A DNA stretch of 25,105 nt from CAZRKC01 sp964600665 (GTDB lineage Bacteria; Bacillota; SLNR01), in contig CAZRKC010000035.1 of the NCBI GenBank assembly GCA_964600665.1, positions 1 to 25,105 on the forward strand, written 5' to 3'. Each line of letters opens with the position of its first letter. Position 1 is the stretch's first letter. The notes below the pieces were generated by a model. The model saw nothing but the letters and a program-made list of their open reading frames with translations. It was not told where the DNA came from and searched no databases. The translations under genes were made by a program, and so were the position numbers. Shown piece after piece: positions 7,097-14,904 of the stretch.

Positions 7097-7816
7097 ATGA
7101 AAAGTTTGGACGCAATTATTCTGGCCGGCGGTCGGGGTACCAGACTGAGTTCCGTTGTCGCGGATCGGCCCAAAGTTCTCGCTGAGGTCAATGGCCACCC
7201 GTTTCTGGATATCATCCTTGATACATTGGGAAAATGCACTTTGATCCATCGTGTGGTGCTTGCAGTTGGTCATATGGCGGAACAAATAACTGGCTTATAC
7301 AATGATGAAAACAAGAAATACCCCTTTGAGATCCGTTTTTCAATCGAAGAGAGACCCCTCGGAACCGGTGGCGCTACCAGGAAGGCACTATCCTTGACGA
7401 CGACGGGGAGCGTACTCGTTCTCAATGGCGATTCTTTTACGGAAACGAAGTTAGAGGAACTTGCTGAGTTCCACTGGCGAGTTGGCGCCGCACTGACCAT
7501 GGTAATCACAGAAGTTGACAATGTAAGCCGTTATGGAAGGGTTATCCTTGACAACACGGGGCGAGTCGTGGGTTATGAGGAGAAGAATGAAGACGGAGGA
7601 AAAGGATATATTAACGCGGGTGTTTACCTATTTGAGAGAATTATTTTTGATGAAATAGCGCTTAATAAACCGACATCGCTCGAAAAAGATTTACTTCCTA
7701 AATTGATGGGAAAAGGTGTTTACACTTTCATGGGAGAAGGTTTTTTTATCGATATAGGTACGCCAGAGTCATATGCTGCGGCAAATTCTCAATTTGAAAA
7801 AATGCTGAAGGGATAA
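7097..7816 (+). CDS. hddC: D-glycero-alpha-D-manno-heptose 1-phosphate guanylyltransferase
   Basis: HddC joins GTP and heptose 1-phosphate to give GDP-heptose. The 239-aa protein is a single nucleotidyltransferase domain. AIILAGGRGTRL opens the fold, followed by the RPKVLAEVNGHPFL lysine segment, LGTGGATRKAL, the metal-binding LNGDSF and a late FFIDIGTPESYAAA. The last element and the compact size are typical of HddC and related small nucleotidyltransferases. I choose ATG 7097 because the Rossmann-like core starts six residues later. The reading frame is open back to TTG 7019, which overlaps the wzt stop and would add 26 unrecognised residues. Sugar specificity is inferred from co-occurrence with GmhA, GmhB and HddA. 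A mannose 1-phosphate role is less likely because ManC is present. Confidence 0.88.
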   Translation: MKSLDAIILAGGRGTRLSSVVADRPKVLAEVNGHPFLDIILDTLGKCTLIHRVVLAVGHMAEQITGLYNDENKKYPFEIRFSIEERPLGTGGATRKALSLTTTGSVLVLNGDSFTETKLEELAEFHWRVGAALTMVITEVDNVSRYGRVILDNTGRVVGYEEKNEDGGKGYINAGVYLFERIIFDEIALNKPTSLEKDLLPKLMGKGVYTFMGEGFFIDIGTPESYAAANSQFEKMLKG

Positions 7817-8278
7817 ATGTACTCAAAAGTTCTAACTAATCCGCAACGGACGAGAGTTAAGATTACAGCCGGCGCTTTTGTCGAAAACAATCATGACCAG
7901 TTCCTTTTGGAAAGGCGTGCAGATAACGGGTTGTGGGGCCTTCCAGGTGGGGCGCTTTTGCCGGGAGAGACTCTGCAAGCGACGGCCATACGGGAAATTC
8001 AAGAGGAAACCGGGTTGATTGTAAGGCTTACCGGTTTCCTTGGGATGTATTCGGATCCGAAGGATGGTCGCATTGTGTGTTACCCGGATAATGGTGATTT
8101 GGCTCATATCATAGATGTTATTTTCGTTGCGTCTATCGTCGCGGGCGATCTTCGACTAAGCAATGAAAGTTTAGAACTAAAATATTTCACTGGTCGGGAG
8201 TTACCCGAAAATATTGTTTTGCCTGCAGTTCGTCCCATCAGCGATTACCTTAGTGGTAGTCGCTGTCGAATTTACTGA
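7817..8278 (+). CDS. Nudix hydrolase
   Basis: The protein is 153 aa with a complete Nudix box at residues 45-67: G, then E51, then R59-E60, then E63-E64 and G66, fitting GX5EX7REUXEEXGU. Nudix enzymes hydrolyse nucleoside diphosphates linked to another group, including NDP-sugars and NADH. The box is intact, unlike GDP-mannose hydrolase Gmm, which has a changed motif. It begins directly after the hddC stop (TAA then ATG), so it is co-translated with the GDP-heptose synthase. A role in trimming a nucleotide-sugar pool is conceivable, but the substrate cannot be read from sequence. The ATG is well placed for the fold. Confidence 0.9.
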   Translation: MYSKVLTNPQRTRVKITAGAFVENNHDQFLLERRADNGLWGLPGGALLPGETLQATAIREIQEETGLIVRLTGFLGMYSDPKDGRIVCYPDNGDLAHIIDVIFVASIVAGDLRLSNESLELKYFTGRELPENIVLPAVRPISDYLSGSRCRIY

Positions 8279-8299
8279 TTATTCTTTAAAGGAACTCCG

Positions 8300-9115
8300 A
8301 TGGATTTGCTAAGAAATCTGAAAGAAAAGGCTGAATGGGTTTGGAGAGAAACGCTAGCACTTCATGGCAGGGCACCGGAAACGAGATTGGCATCATCTTT
8401 GTCGGATGTTGAAATATTTACCGTCCTTTTTTACAGCGGTTTGATGCGCTTTTACCCCGAACTCCCACTTGATGATGGAAGGGATCGCCTTATTGTAAGT
8501 AAAGGCCATGGATCGATTTCGATGTATCCTATTCTCGCTGATCTGGGCTTTTTTGAATTGGATGAACTGACCAGGATCAGTCAGAACGGTTCATTTTTGG
8601 GTGTTATTCCAGATACAAAGACACCTGGCTTTGAGACAATTAATGGTTCATTGGGGCACGGTTTGGGCGTTGCTTGCGGAGTCTCGCTAGCGTTGAAAAG
8701 AAAATACCTCGATCGAAATGTGTTTGTTCTGTGTGGTGATGGAGAGCTCAATTCCGGGGCCATGTGGGAGGCGATCATGTTCGCCGCGTTTCATGGGCTC
8801 GATAACCTTATTCTTATCGTAGACAACAACAAGATGTCCATGTTGGGTTATCAGAAGGAAATTCTTGGTATGGAACCTTTGGAAGATAAATTTACAGCTT
8901 TTGGGTGGAACAGCAGGTTTGTAGACGGTCATGATATAGAGGCACTCCATGCAACACTGAAAGAAATATTGCATTACCACGATGGCCATCCTTCCGCGAT
9001 TATTGCACATACCGTGAAGGGCAGGGGTGTGCCGCAATGGGAGAGGGATGAGCTTTGCCATATTAGATCTCTCAGTAATGATCAAGTAGATGGCTTACTC
9101 AAGGAGACAAGATGA
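8300..9115 (+). CDS. Transketolase, N-terminal (TPP-binding) subunit
   Basis: This 271-aa protein corresponds to the diphosphate/Mg domain of a split transketolase. SKGHGS (H70) and GSLGHG (116-121) are followed by the TPP motif GDGELNSGAMWEA and, after the usual gap, NNKMSMLG. AAGGAA lies just upstream of the ATG. Two histidines that line the substrate channel in yeast transketolase appear replaced. The usual 'SGHPG..LS' segment reads ETRLASSLS (R29 in place of H30), and the usual 'HPD/HPE' segment reads VIPDTKTPG (I103 in place of H103). These alignments are by eye. It overlaps the partner subunit by four bases (ATGA). Supplying sedoheptulose 7-phosphate to GmhA is one possible role; a two-carbon transfer to a nucleotide sugar is another. 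Confidence 0.9.
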   Translation: MDLLRNLKEKAEWVWRETLALHGRAPETRLASSLSDVEIFTVLFYSGLMRFYPELPLDDGRDRLIVSKGHGSISMYPILADLGFFELDELTRISQNGSFLGVIPDTKTPGFETINGSLGHGLGVACGVSLALKRKYLDRNVFVLCGDGELNSGAMWEAIMFAAFHGLDNLILIVDNNKMSMLGYQKEILGMEPLEDKFTAFGWNSRFVDGHDIEALHATLKEILHYHDGHPSAIIAHTVKGRGVPQWERDELCHIRSLSNDQVDGLLKETR

Positions 9116-10059
9116 GTAATGTTGGAATGAAAACCATGCGGGATGCTTTGATAGAAGGCATTTATGCAAAAATGCACCTAAATAAGAAGATATTCTTCCT
9201 TTCTGCAGATATGGGTGCGCCAATGCTTGATAAATTGCGAGTCGAATTCAAAGATCGTTTCATCAATGTTGGAATTGCGGAACAGAATCTTATCAATGTA
9301 GCAACTGGGTTGGCCTTGGAAGGATTTATAGTCTATGCCTATGCTATTGCTTCGTTTCTCCTGAGGTCATATGAACAGATCCGAGTAAATCTGGCCCTTT
9401 CATCGCAGGTGCGAGAACTTAATGTAAATATAATAGGTGTGGGTGCGGGTGTGAGCTATGATGTATCAGGTCCGACACACCATTGTTTAGAGGATTTGTC
9501 CATCATGAGAGCCTTGCCCAATATGGTTGTCTGTTCGCCTAGTGATAGTTATCTGGCGCAACTGTTCGTGGAGTACTCCATTAAAGCTAACAAGCCGAAA
9601 TATATACGGCTTGATGGCAAACCATTACCCTACATCTATAACGAATCAATGGCCCCATCATTTGAAAAAGGTTTTTATGAACTGAAAAGAGGGAAAAAGT
9701 TTTGTATCATATCATCCGGCTATATGACATTTATCGCCCTCGAAATATGTAATGAGCTTCGTGATAAATCTATAGGTGTTGTCGATATGTTCGTGATCAA
9801 GCCAGTCGACGAAACGGCACTCCTAGAGACTCTCAGAGACTATGAAATGGTTATCACTCTGGAAGACGGATTCATCGGAAAGGGGGGCTTGGATAGCGCT
9901 GTTCTCGGACTTTTGAGTGGTGCTCAAGTGAATGCGAAGTTTAAAAGCTTTGGTTTTAGGGATAGTTACGTATTTGAATTTGGTACCCGGGATTTTATCT
10001 ATAGTCAAAGCGGTTTCGACAAGAAATCCGTTAGGGATTTTATTCTAAAGGAATATTAA
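9112..10059 (+). CDS. Transketolase, C-terminal (pyrimidine-binding) subunit
   Basis: This 315-aa protein supplies the other half of the TPP site. The catalytic glutamate lies in VGIAEQN, which activates the thiamine ring. GPTHHCLEDLSIMRALPN carries the conserved histidine of the GPTHQP-type motif. A C-terminal transketolase domain follows, with VVDMFVIKPVDETALLETL. Together the two subunits total 586 aa, shorter than single-chain transketolases of about 660 aa and similar in plan to archaeal and DXS-like split forms. The start is ATG 9112, inside the end of the N-subunit gene, with AAGGAG upstream, which favours 1:1 synthesis. Pairing in a sugar cluster suggests a dedicated biosynthetic role, not central metabolism. 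Confidence 0.9.
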   Translation: MSNVGMKTMRDALIEGIYAKMHLNKKIFFLSADMGAPMLDKLRVEFKDRFINVGIAEQNLINVATGLALEGFIVYAYAIASFLLRSYEQIRVNLALSSQVRELNVNIIGVGAGVSYDVSGPTHHCLEDLSIMRALPNMVVCSPSDSYLAQLFVEYSIKANKPKYIRLDGKPLPYIYNESMAPSFEKGFYELKRGKKFCIISSGYMTFIALEICNELRDKSIGVVDMFVIKPVDETALLETLRDYEMVITLEDGFIGKGGLDSAVLGLLSGAQVNAKFKSFGFRDSYVFEFGTRDFIYSQSGFDKKSVRDFILKEY

Positions 10060-10076
10060 AAGATAGGGAGTATTTC

Positions 10077-11009
10077 ATGAAGATACTGGTAACGGGCGGT
10101 GCAGGTTATTTGGGCTCTATTATGGTGCCTTTGCTCTTAAACGAGGGCCACGAAGTCGTTGTTATCGATAATTTCGTGTACAATCAGAGCTCCCTTCTAG
10201 ATTGCTGCTACCGGAAAGAATTACGAATAATCTCGGGGGATGTTCGAAATGAACGTCTTATATCTAATGCAATGCGAGGTATGGATGCCATCTTCCCTTT
10301 AGCCTGTCTTGTCGGAGCGCCTCTATGCGAGAAGATGCCTCTGGAAGCGAAATCGATTAATTACGAAGCGATCAAGATGATTATTAGGCTTCGCAGTAAA
10401 TCACAATTAATTATTTTTCCGACAACCAATAGCGGATATGGTATCGGTCAGAAAGGTATTCATTGTACCGAGGATACCCCACTGAATCCAGTCTCTCTCT
10501 ATGGCAAGCTAAAAGTACAGCTTGAGAAGGAACTTTTGGAAGACGGTAACGTCATTACGCTCCGATTAGCTACAGTTTTTGGGATAAGTCCAAGGATGCG
10601 TATTGACCTTCTTGTGAATGACTTTACGTATAGGGCCCTGTATGATCGTTTTCTTGTGTTGTTTGAGGCGCATTTCATGCGGAATTATCTACACGTACGG
10701 GATGTTGCGCGGGCCTTCATGCATTGTTTGGATCATTTTGAGACGCTGAAGGATAGGCCATACAACGTTGGATTAAGTTCCGCTAATTTGAGTAAATGGC
10801 AGCTTTGTGAAGAAATCAAGAAGCAGCTACCAGATTTCTATTTTGTGGAAGCTGAAGTAGGTGAAGATCCTGATAAACGAGATTATATGGTCAGTAATGC
10901 AAAAATAGAGGCCACGGGCTTCAGAACTACGCAGTCTGTTCAGGATGGTATTGGCGAGCTTATCAAAGGATACCAGGTTATAAGGAGGAACCAGTACAGC
11001 AATGCTTGA
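10077..11009 (+). CDS. NAD-dependent epimerase/dehydratase (extended SDR)
   Basis: The protein is 310 aa. The NAD motif GGAGYLG occupies residues 7-13. ACLVGAP stands where the second nucleotide-contact segment usually lies. TTNSGYG replaces the common SSSxVYG, and SLYGKLK supplies the YxxxK catalytic pair. The late NYLHVRDVARAF motif is typical of sugar-nucleotide SDRs, and the C-terminal part binds the sugar nucleotide. A GGGAG sequence precedes the ATG. It overlaps the following FX-like gene by 8 bases. Substrate and reaction are unknown; 4-epimerase, dehydratase or reductase are all possible. Its place between the transketolase pair and two further oxidoreductases suggests that it acts on the same intermediate. 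Confidence 0.85.
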   Translation: MKILVTGGAGYLGSIMVPLLLNEGHEVVVIDNFVYNQSSLLDCCYRKELRIISGDVRNERLISNAMRGMDAIFPLACLVGAPLCEKMPLEAKSINYEAIKMIIRLRSKSQLIIFPTTNSGYGIGQKGIHCTEDTPLNPVSLYGKLKVQLEKELLEDGNVITLRLATVFGISPRMRIDLLVNDFTYRALYDRFLVLFEAHFMRNYLHVRDVARAFMHCLDHFETLKDRPYNVGLSSANLSKWQLCEEIKKQLPDFYFVEAEVGEDPDKRDYMVSNAKIEATGFRTTQSVQDGIGELIKGYQVIRRNQYSNA

Positions 11010-11997
11010 CACTTCAAAATATAAGAGAATCCTCGTTACGGGGTCATCAGCCGTTCTCGGTACGGCAATGAGATCTATAAGCATTGAGTATCCTCAATAT
11101 GAATTCATCTTCTCAACATCTGCTGATTGTGATCTTACGGATGCGCGAAAGACGCTCCAGTATGTCCATAATTGTCGGCCTGATGCCGTAATACATTTGG
11201 CTGCAGTCAGTGGAGGTATCGGTCTTAGTATTAAATATCCAGCCACAATGCTTCGAGATAACGTCCTTATGACATTGAGTATTCTGGAGGCGGCTAGGAC
11301 ATGCCATGTGGGGAAGACAGTTATGACGCTCACTGCGGGAATGTATCCGGCGAATGCGCCCTTACCCCTAAAGGAAGAATACATCCACGATGGGTATCCG
11401 CATGGCTCCAACTACGGTTCGGCTTTTGCCAAAAGACTGATTGATCCAGCTATTAGGTCATATCGTGAAGAATATGGAATAAATGTAATCGGATTAATAC
11501 CGGGTGGTATTTTCGGTGAGAACGATAACTTTAATTATGATGATGCGACGATGGTACCGTCTCTCATCAGGCGTCTTTATGAGAATAAAGACAACAACGA
11601 GAAAATTATGATTTGGGGTGATGGTTCACCTCTCCGTGAATATAGCTACTCCAAGGACCTCGCGAGAATTTTTATGTGGGCTCTCGAGCATTATGATGAT
11701 GCTCAAGTTTTAAATATCGGTTCGACTGAAGAACATTCGGTGAGAGATATTGCTTTCATCATTGCTGACATTATGAGCATTGATCGAGGCAGAATTTATT
11801 TCGATAGATCAAAACCGATTGGTATCTTCCGAAAAAATACTGATAACTCACGCTTAATTACGCTATCGTGCTTTAAGTACACACCGCTTCGAGAGGGGCT
11901 TGAAAAGACAATTCAATGGTTTACGCATATATACGAGAATCAACCTGATGCCATTCGCTTTTATAATAAATCGAGGAATCAACGGGGCACAAATTGA
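11002..11997 (+). CDS. GDP-fucose-synthase-like SDR with altered catalytic residues
   Basis: The 331-aa protein has the FX/GFS fold. It shows the nucleotide motif VTGSSAVLG, a HLAAVSGGIG segment and a body that aligns without gaps with E. coli GFS at an offset of +4 through the active site. The key residues differ. The epimerase cysteine C109 is G113, the YxxxK tyrosine Y136 is S140 (a tyrosine sits at Y138 instead), and the epimerase histidine H179 is T183. K144 and R191, equivalent to K140 and R187, are kept. HGSNYGSAFAKRLID resembles the animal FX protein more than bacterial Fcl. It therefore cannot be assumed to make GDP-fucose; the fcl at 1629-2759 has all the residues. It may be a reductase with a changed mechanism or a non-catalytic partner. 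It is coupled to neighbours at both ends. Confidence 0.85.
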   Translation: MLDTSKYKRILVTGSSAVLGTAMRSISIEYPQYEFIFSTSADCDLTDARKTLQYVHNCRPDAVIHLAAVSGGIGLSIKYPATMLRDNVLMTLSILEAARTCHVGKTVMTLTAGMYPANAPLPLKEEYIHDGYPHGSNYGSAFAKRLIDPAIRSYREEYGINVIGLIPGGIFGENDNFNYDDATMVPSLIRRLYENKDNNEKIMIWGDGSPLREYSYSKDLARIFMWALEHYDDAQVLNIGSTEEHSVRDIAFIIADIMSIDRGRIYFDRSKPIGIFRKNTDNSRLITLSCFKYTPLREGLEKTIQWFTHIYENQPDAIRFYNKSRNQRGTN

Positions 11998-12959
11998 AAG
12001 ATAGAAAGCTGGGCAACACAGGCATAACTGTATCAGAGATTGGTTTTGGGACTTGGGGTATCGGTGGAAGTGCCTATGGGGATGTGGATGATAATGAGTC
12101 AAGGAGGGTTCTGAAAAGCGCGTTTGAGTTAGGTATCACCTTCTATGATACGGCTGATCTTTATGGAGATGGGCATAGTGAGGAACTTCTGGGCGAGGTT
12201 TTTGCGGGCAGACGCGATCAGGTAGTCATCGCTACAAAGGGAGGGACGTTACCCCATACGACTTTTGACATGCCCCAGAATTTTTCTTCTCAGTACATAG
12301 AAAAAGCCATAGCAGGAAGTCTAAAACGATTAAAGACAAACTATATTGATTTATATCTCCTTCACAGCCCAAGGATCGAAAATATTCAAGAGAATGATGA
12401 TCTATTGAACGTTCTCGAAACAGCTAAGAAAAAGGGGCTGATTCGTGCATATGGCATATCGGCAAGGAGCCCTGCGGATGCCCTGAGGGCCATAGATGAA
12501 TGGGGCTTCGATGTTGTGGAAATAAATTTCAACCTAATTGATCAAAGGGCATTGGAGAATGGGGTGTTTGAGCGAGCGGCAAAAGATAATCTTGGCTTAA
12601 TTATACGAACACCCTTGACGTTTGGTTACCTGAGCGGAAGGCTTCGTGGTGATGAGCGGTTTGAAGGTAAAGACCATCGAGCAAATTGGCCTAAGGATCA
12701 ACTGCAAAGGTGGGCACAGGCCCATCAGCTGTTTTCGTTCCTTTTCGAGAGCAAAAACCGAACACCAGCTCAGGCGGCTCTTCGTTTTTGCTTGGATTTT
12801 GAAGTTGTTTCCACGGTGATCCCCGGGATGATGAAAGTTGCGGAAGTGCTTGAAAATGCCGCTGTGTCTGAGATGTCCCGACTTACCGATGTAGACATGA
12901 AGCGAATCTATACAATCTATAAAGAACATGACTTTTACGACAAGACCGCAAAACAATGA
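11994..12959 (+). CDS. Aldo/keto reductase
   Basis: This 321-aa TIM-barrel NADPH oxidoreductase has the complete catalytic tetrad: D52, Y57 (FYDTADLYG), K82 (IATKGG) and H124 (LYLLHSP). The NADP-binding C-terminal segment STVIPGMMKVAEVLENA is also present. The start is TTG 11994, overlapping the previous stop as TTGA. The N-terminus MKDRKLGNTGITVSEIGFGTW matches the family start exactly, so the non-ATG start is well supported. In sugar clusters such AKRs commonly reduce a 3- or 4-keto nucleotide sugar. Here that is an inference from two SDRs directly upstream and a TylF-type methyltransferase directly downstream. Confidence 0.9.
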   Translation: MKDRKLGNTGITVSEIGFGTWGIGGSAYGDVDDNESRRVLKSAFELGITFYDTADLYGDGHSEELLGEVFAGRRDQVVIATKGGTLPHTTFDMPQNFSSQYIEKAIAGSLKRLKTNYIDLYLLHSPRIENIQENDDLLNVLETAKKKGLIRAYGISARSPADALRAIDEWGFDVVEINFNLIDQRALENGVFERAAKDNLGLIIRTPLTFGYLSGRLRGDERFEGKDHRANWPKDQLQRWAQAHQLFSFLFESKNRTPAQAALRFCLDFEVVSTVIPGMMKVAEVLENAAVSEMSRLTDVDMKRIYTIYKEHDFYDKTAKQ

Positions 12960-12971
12960 GGTGAATAGTAC

Positions 12972-13739
12972 ATGACTCAAAAAGATCCCGCAAGATTTAT
13001 TGAACCCGCTAGGACAACATCTGAGGAAATAAAGCTAAGATGTGAAATGGATGAGTTTTTTTCCAGGAGCATCGGAACAAATATCGAAAAGTTACAGAAC
13101 TTTGCAAAGTTTGTTCCAACGCAGGAATTGAGAAAATTTATTTGCAGGTACGAGCTTTTTCGGAAAATTCTTAACATACATGGTTCTATCGTCGAGTGTG
13201 GCGTTCTTTTTGGTGGTGGCTTGATGACGTGGGCGCAATTAAGTGAAATATTCGAGCCAATCAATCATACGCGAAACATAATAGGATTTGACACATTCTC
13301 TGGTTTCGAATCGTTATCGGATAAAGACGCGACCGGCACTGCTCGCCAGGGCAAACCGGGAGGACTGGCCCTGGCTAATTTCAATGATCTGAAGGAATGT
13401 ATAAGCTTATTTGAAAAGAGTCGTTTCTTGAAACATATTCCGAAAATCAGGCTCGTGAAAGGGGATATTAAGGAAACCTTGCCAAGATATTTGGAAGATA
13501 ATCCACATCTTGTAGTCAGTTTGCTGTGGTTGGATTTTGATATCTACGAGCCGACTGCCTTAGCTCTGAAGCTTCTGGTCGACAGAATACCTAGAGGTGG
13601 AATCATTGTTTTTGATGAACTTAATCATGAAGTTTGGCCTGGAGAGACTATAGCCGTGAGGGAAGAGTTGGGTTTGAACAAGTTGCGCATTCAAAGGTTC
13701 TCATTTGGGGGAACTCTTTCATACGCTATTATTCAATGA
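12972..13739 (+). CDS. TylF/MycF-type sugar O-methyltransferase
   Basis: This 255-aa SAM-dependent methyltransferase belongs to the metal-dependent TylF family, which methylates hydroxyls of deoxysugars. The SAM pocket begins at SIVECGVLFGGGLMTW (about residues 72-87) and continues with IIGFDTFSGFE. The metal and catalytic region reads LLWLDFDIYEPT (about 187-198) and IVFDELN with downstream WPGET. The first about 40 residues are charged and variable. GAGG lies just before the ATG. In antibiotic pathways the family acts on sugars attached to an aglycone; in O-antigen clusters it can cap or decorate residues. The acceptor is unknown. It lies between the AKR and a second methyltransferase. Confidence 0.9.
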   Translation: MTQKDPARFIEPARTTSEEIKLRCEMDEFFSRSIGTNIEKLQNFAKFVPTQELRKFICRYELFRKILNIHGSIVECGVLFGGGLMTWAQLSEIFEPINHTRNIIGFDTFSGFESLSDKDATGTARQGKPGGLALANFNDLKECISLFEKSRFLKHIPKIRLVKGDIKETLPRYLEDNPHLVVSLLWLDFDIYEPTALALKLLVDRIPRGGIIVFDELNHEVWPGETIAVREELGLNKLRIQRFSFGGTLSYAIIQ

Positions 13740-13821
13740 TCGAAAGTTAACCAGAAGCTGGAGAGTTTTTCCGATCTCCTAACATGGATATCTGGACTCT
13801 CGTTGCGGGGTTAAGAACAAT

Positions 13822-14766
13822 ATGGTAAATCACTGCGATATTAATGTGCTGCAGGCCGTTGAACTGGCAAAGTTATTTGGCACTACGATAAACGAAATAA
13901 CGACATGCTGTGGTTCAATACTGAATAGCACCGATTTACGATACAAATTCCTGGAAGGAAAAGAGCGCGATCAGCTTATACTGCAGGTCATAAGAAATAT
14001 CCAACACAAACAAATGTCGAAAGCGGGAGAAAATCGGCAGCCTGACTGGGAGGAAGGCTGGAGGGAAAATCTTGACGAGTTCGTAGCGTCGGGATATAAG
14101 TTGGACCGACTTGTCCCCAAATACTTTAAAATGAATGTTCCAGCCAGACTCAATCTGGAATACATAATGCCGATGTCGCAAAATTTTGTTTTTGAATATA
14201 CACATATTTATAGAACCTGGTTGTTCAGGAAATATTTTCAAGATGTGGCCAACATTTATGAGTTCGGGTGCGGCCCGGCATACCATTTGGTGTATTTGGC
14301 CGAAATGTATCCGGAGAAAAAACTATTCGGGCTTGATTGGGCCACATCGTCGCAGGAGATCATTGATCATTTGTCCGGTCATTTCGGGCTCTCTATCGAG
14401 GGCCAGCGATTCGATTTTTTCAAGCCCGATGATAGTGTGACTATTCGAGAAAACAGTGGAATATTGACATTCGGAGCGCTGGAACAGGTTGGGGAAAACC
14501 ATCGCCCATTTCTTGATTTCCTGCTCAGAAATCGACCGGTGATCTGCGTGAACGTGGAATGCCTCAAAGAACTGTACGATTCGGACGATCTGTTATCCTA
14601 TCTCGCACTTCAATATCATGAAAAGAGAAATTATCTTTCCGGGTATCTTACAGCCCTTGAAAGACTTGAACGCGAGAAACACATCGAGATTATTAAATTC
14701 CACCATCATCAATTTGGGAACGTTACCGACGACCCCTTATCTTATGTTATATGGAAGCCCCTGTAA
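13822..14766 (+). CDS. Class I SAM-dependent methyltransferase
   Basis: The protein is 314 aa. The SAM-binding motif IYEFGCGPAYH lies at about residues 148-158, followed by LFGLDWATSSQ with the acidic residue that binds ribose. Before it is an N-terminal region of about 145 residues with no recognised motif, so the enzyme has its own acceptor-recognition domain. The C-terminus is rich in histidine and aromatic residues (HHHQFG). It is preceded by 82 non-coding bases that contain a short hairpin (GGAGA/TCTCC) without a T run. A putative sugar or lipid O-methyltransferase is the simplest reading, and the acceptor is unknown. I am sure of the fold but not of the role. Confidence 0.8.
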   Translation: MVNHCDINVLQAVELAKLFGTTINEITTCCGSILNSTDLRYKFLEGKERDQLILQVIRNIQHKQMSKAGENRQPDWEEGWRENLDEFVASGYKLDRLVPKYFKMNVPARLNLEYIMPMSQNFVFEYTHIYRTWLFRKYFQDVANIYEFGCGPAYHLVYLAEMYPEKKLFGLDWATSSQEIIDHLSGHFGLSIEGQRFDFFKPDDSVTIRENSGILTFGALEQVGENHRPFLDFLLRNRPVICVNVECLKELYDSDDLLSYLALQYHEKRNYLSGYLTALERLEREKHIEIIKFHHHQFGNVTDDPLSYVIWKPL

Positions 14767-14904
14767 AAAATGTGCGTTTGGGGGTATTCATTGAGAGAAT
14801 TCCTTTTCCATGGAGGAACCCATAAAGAGAAACGAAAGGACTAACGAAGGGCGGTACACGAACAAAAAGCGCTCATAGAATAATCTAAGCTGAGGTAAAA
14901 CGAC

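Noticed and set aside
13753..13782. Hairpin GGAGA/TCTCC between the TylF and class I methyltransferase genes
   Set aside because: Only a 5-bp stem and no T run follows, so it is not a convincing terminator.
14850..14857. GGCGGTAC, one base from the ops core, in the 138-base gap before the RmlC-like gene
   Set aside because: It lacks the final G of the core and the downstream context, and it lies mid-operon with no promoter sign. It is probably chance.
14810..14878. Small 22-codon ORF (MEEPIKR...) and an overlapping 24-codon one in the gap 14767-14904
   Set aside because: Highly charged, no recognisable homology, poor ribosome sites and overlapping one another. Not enough to call a gene.
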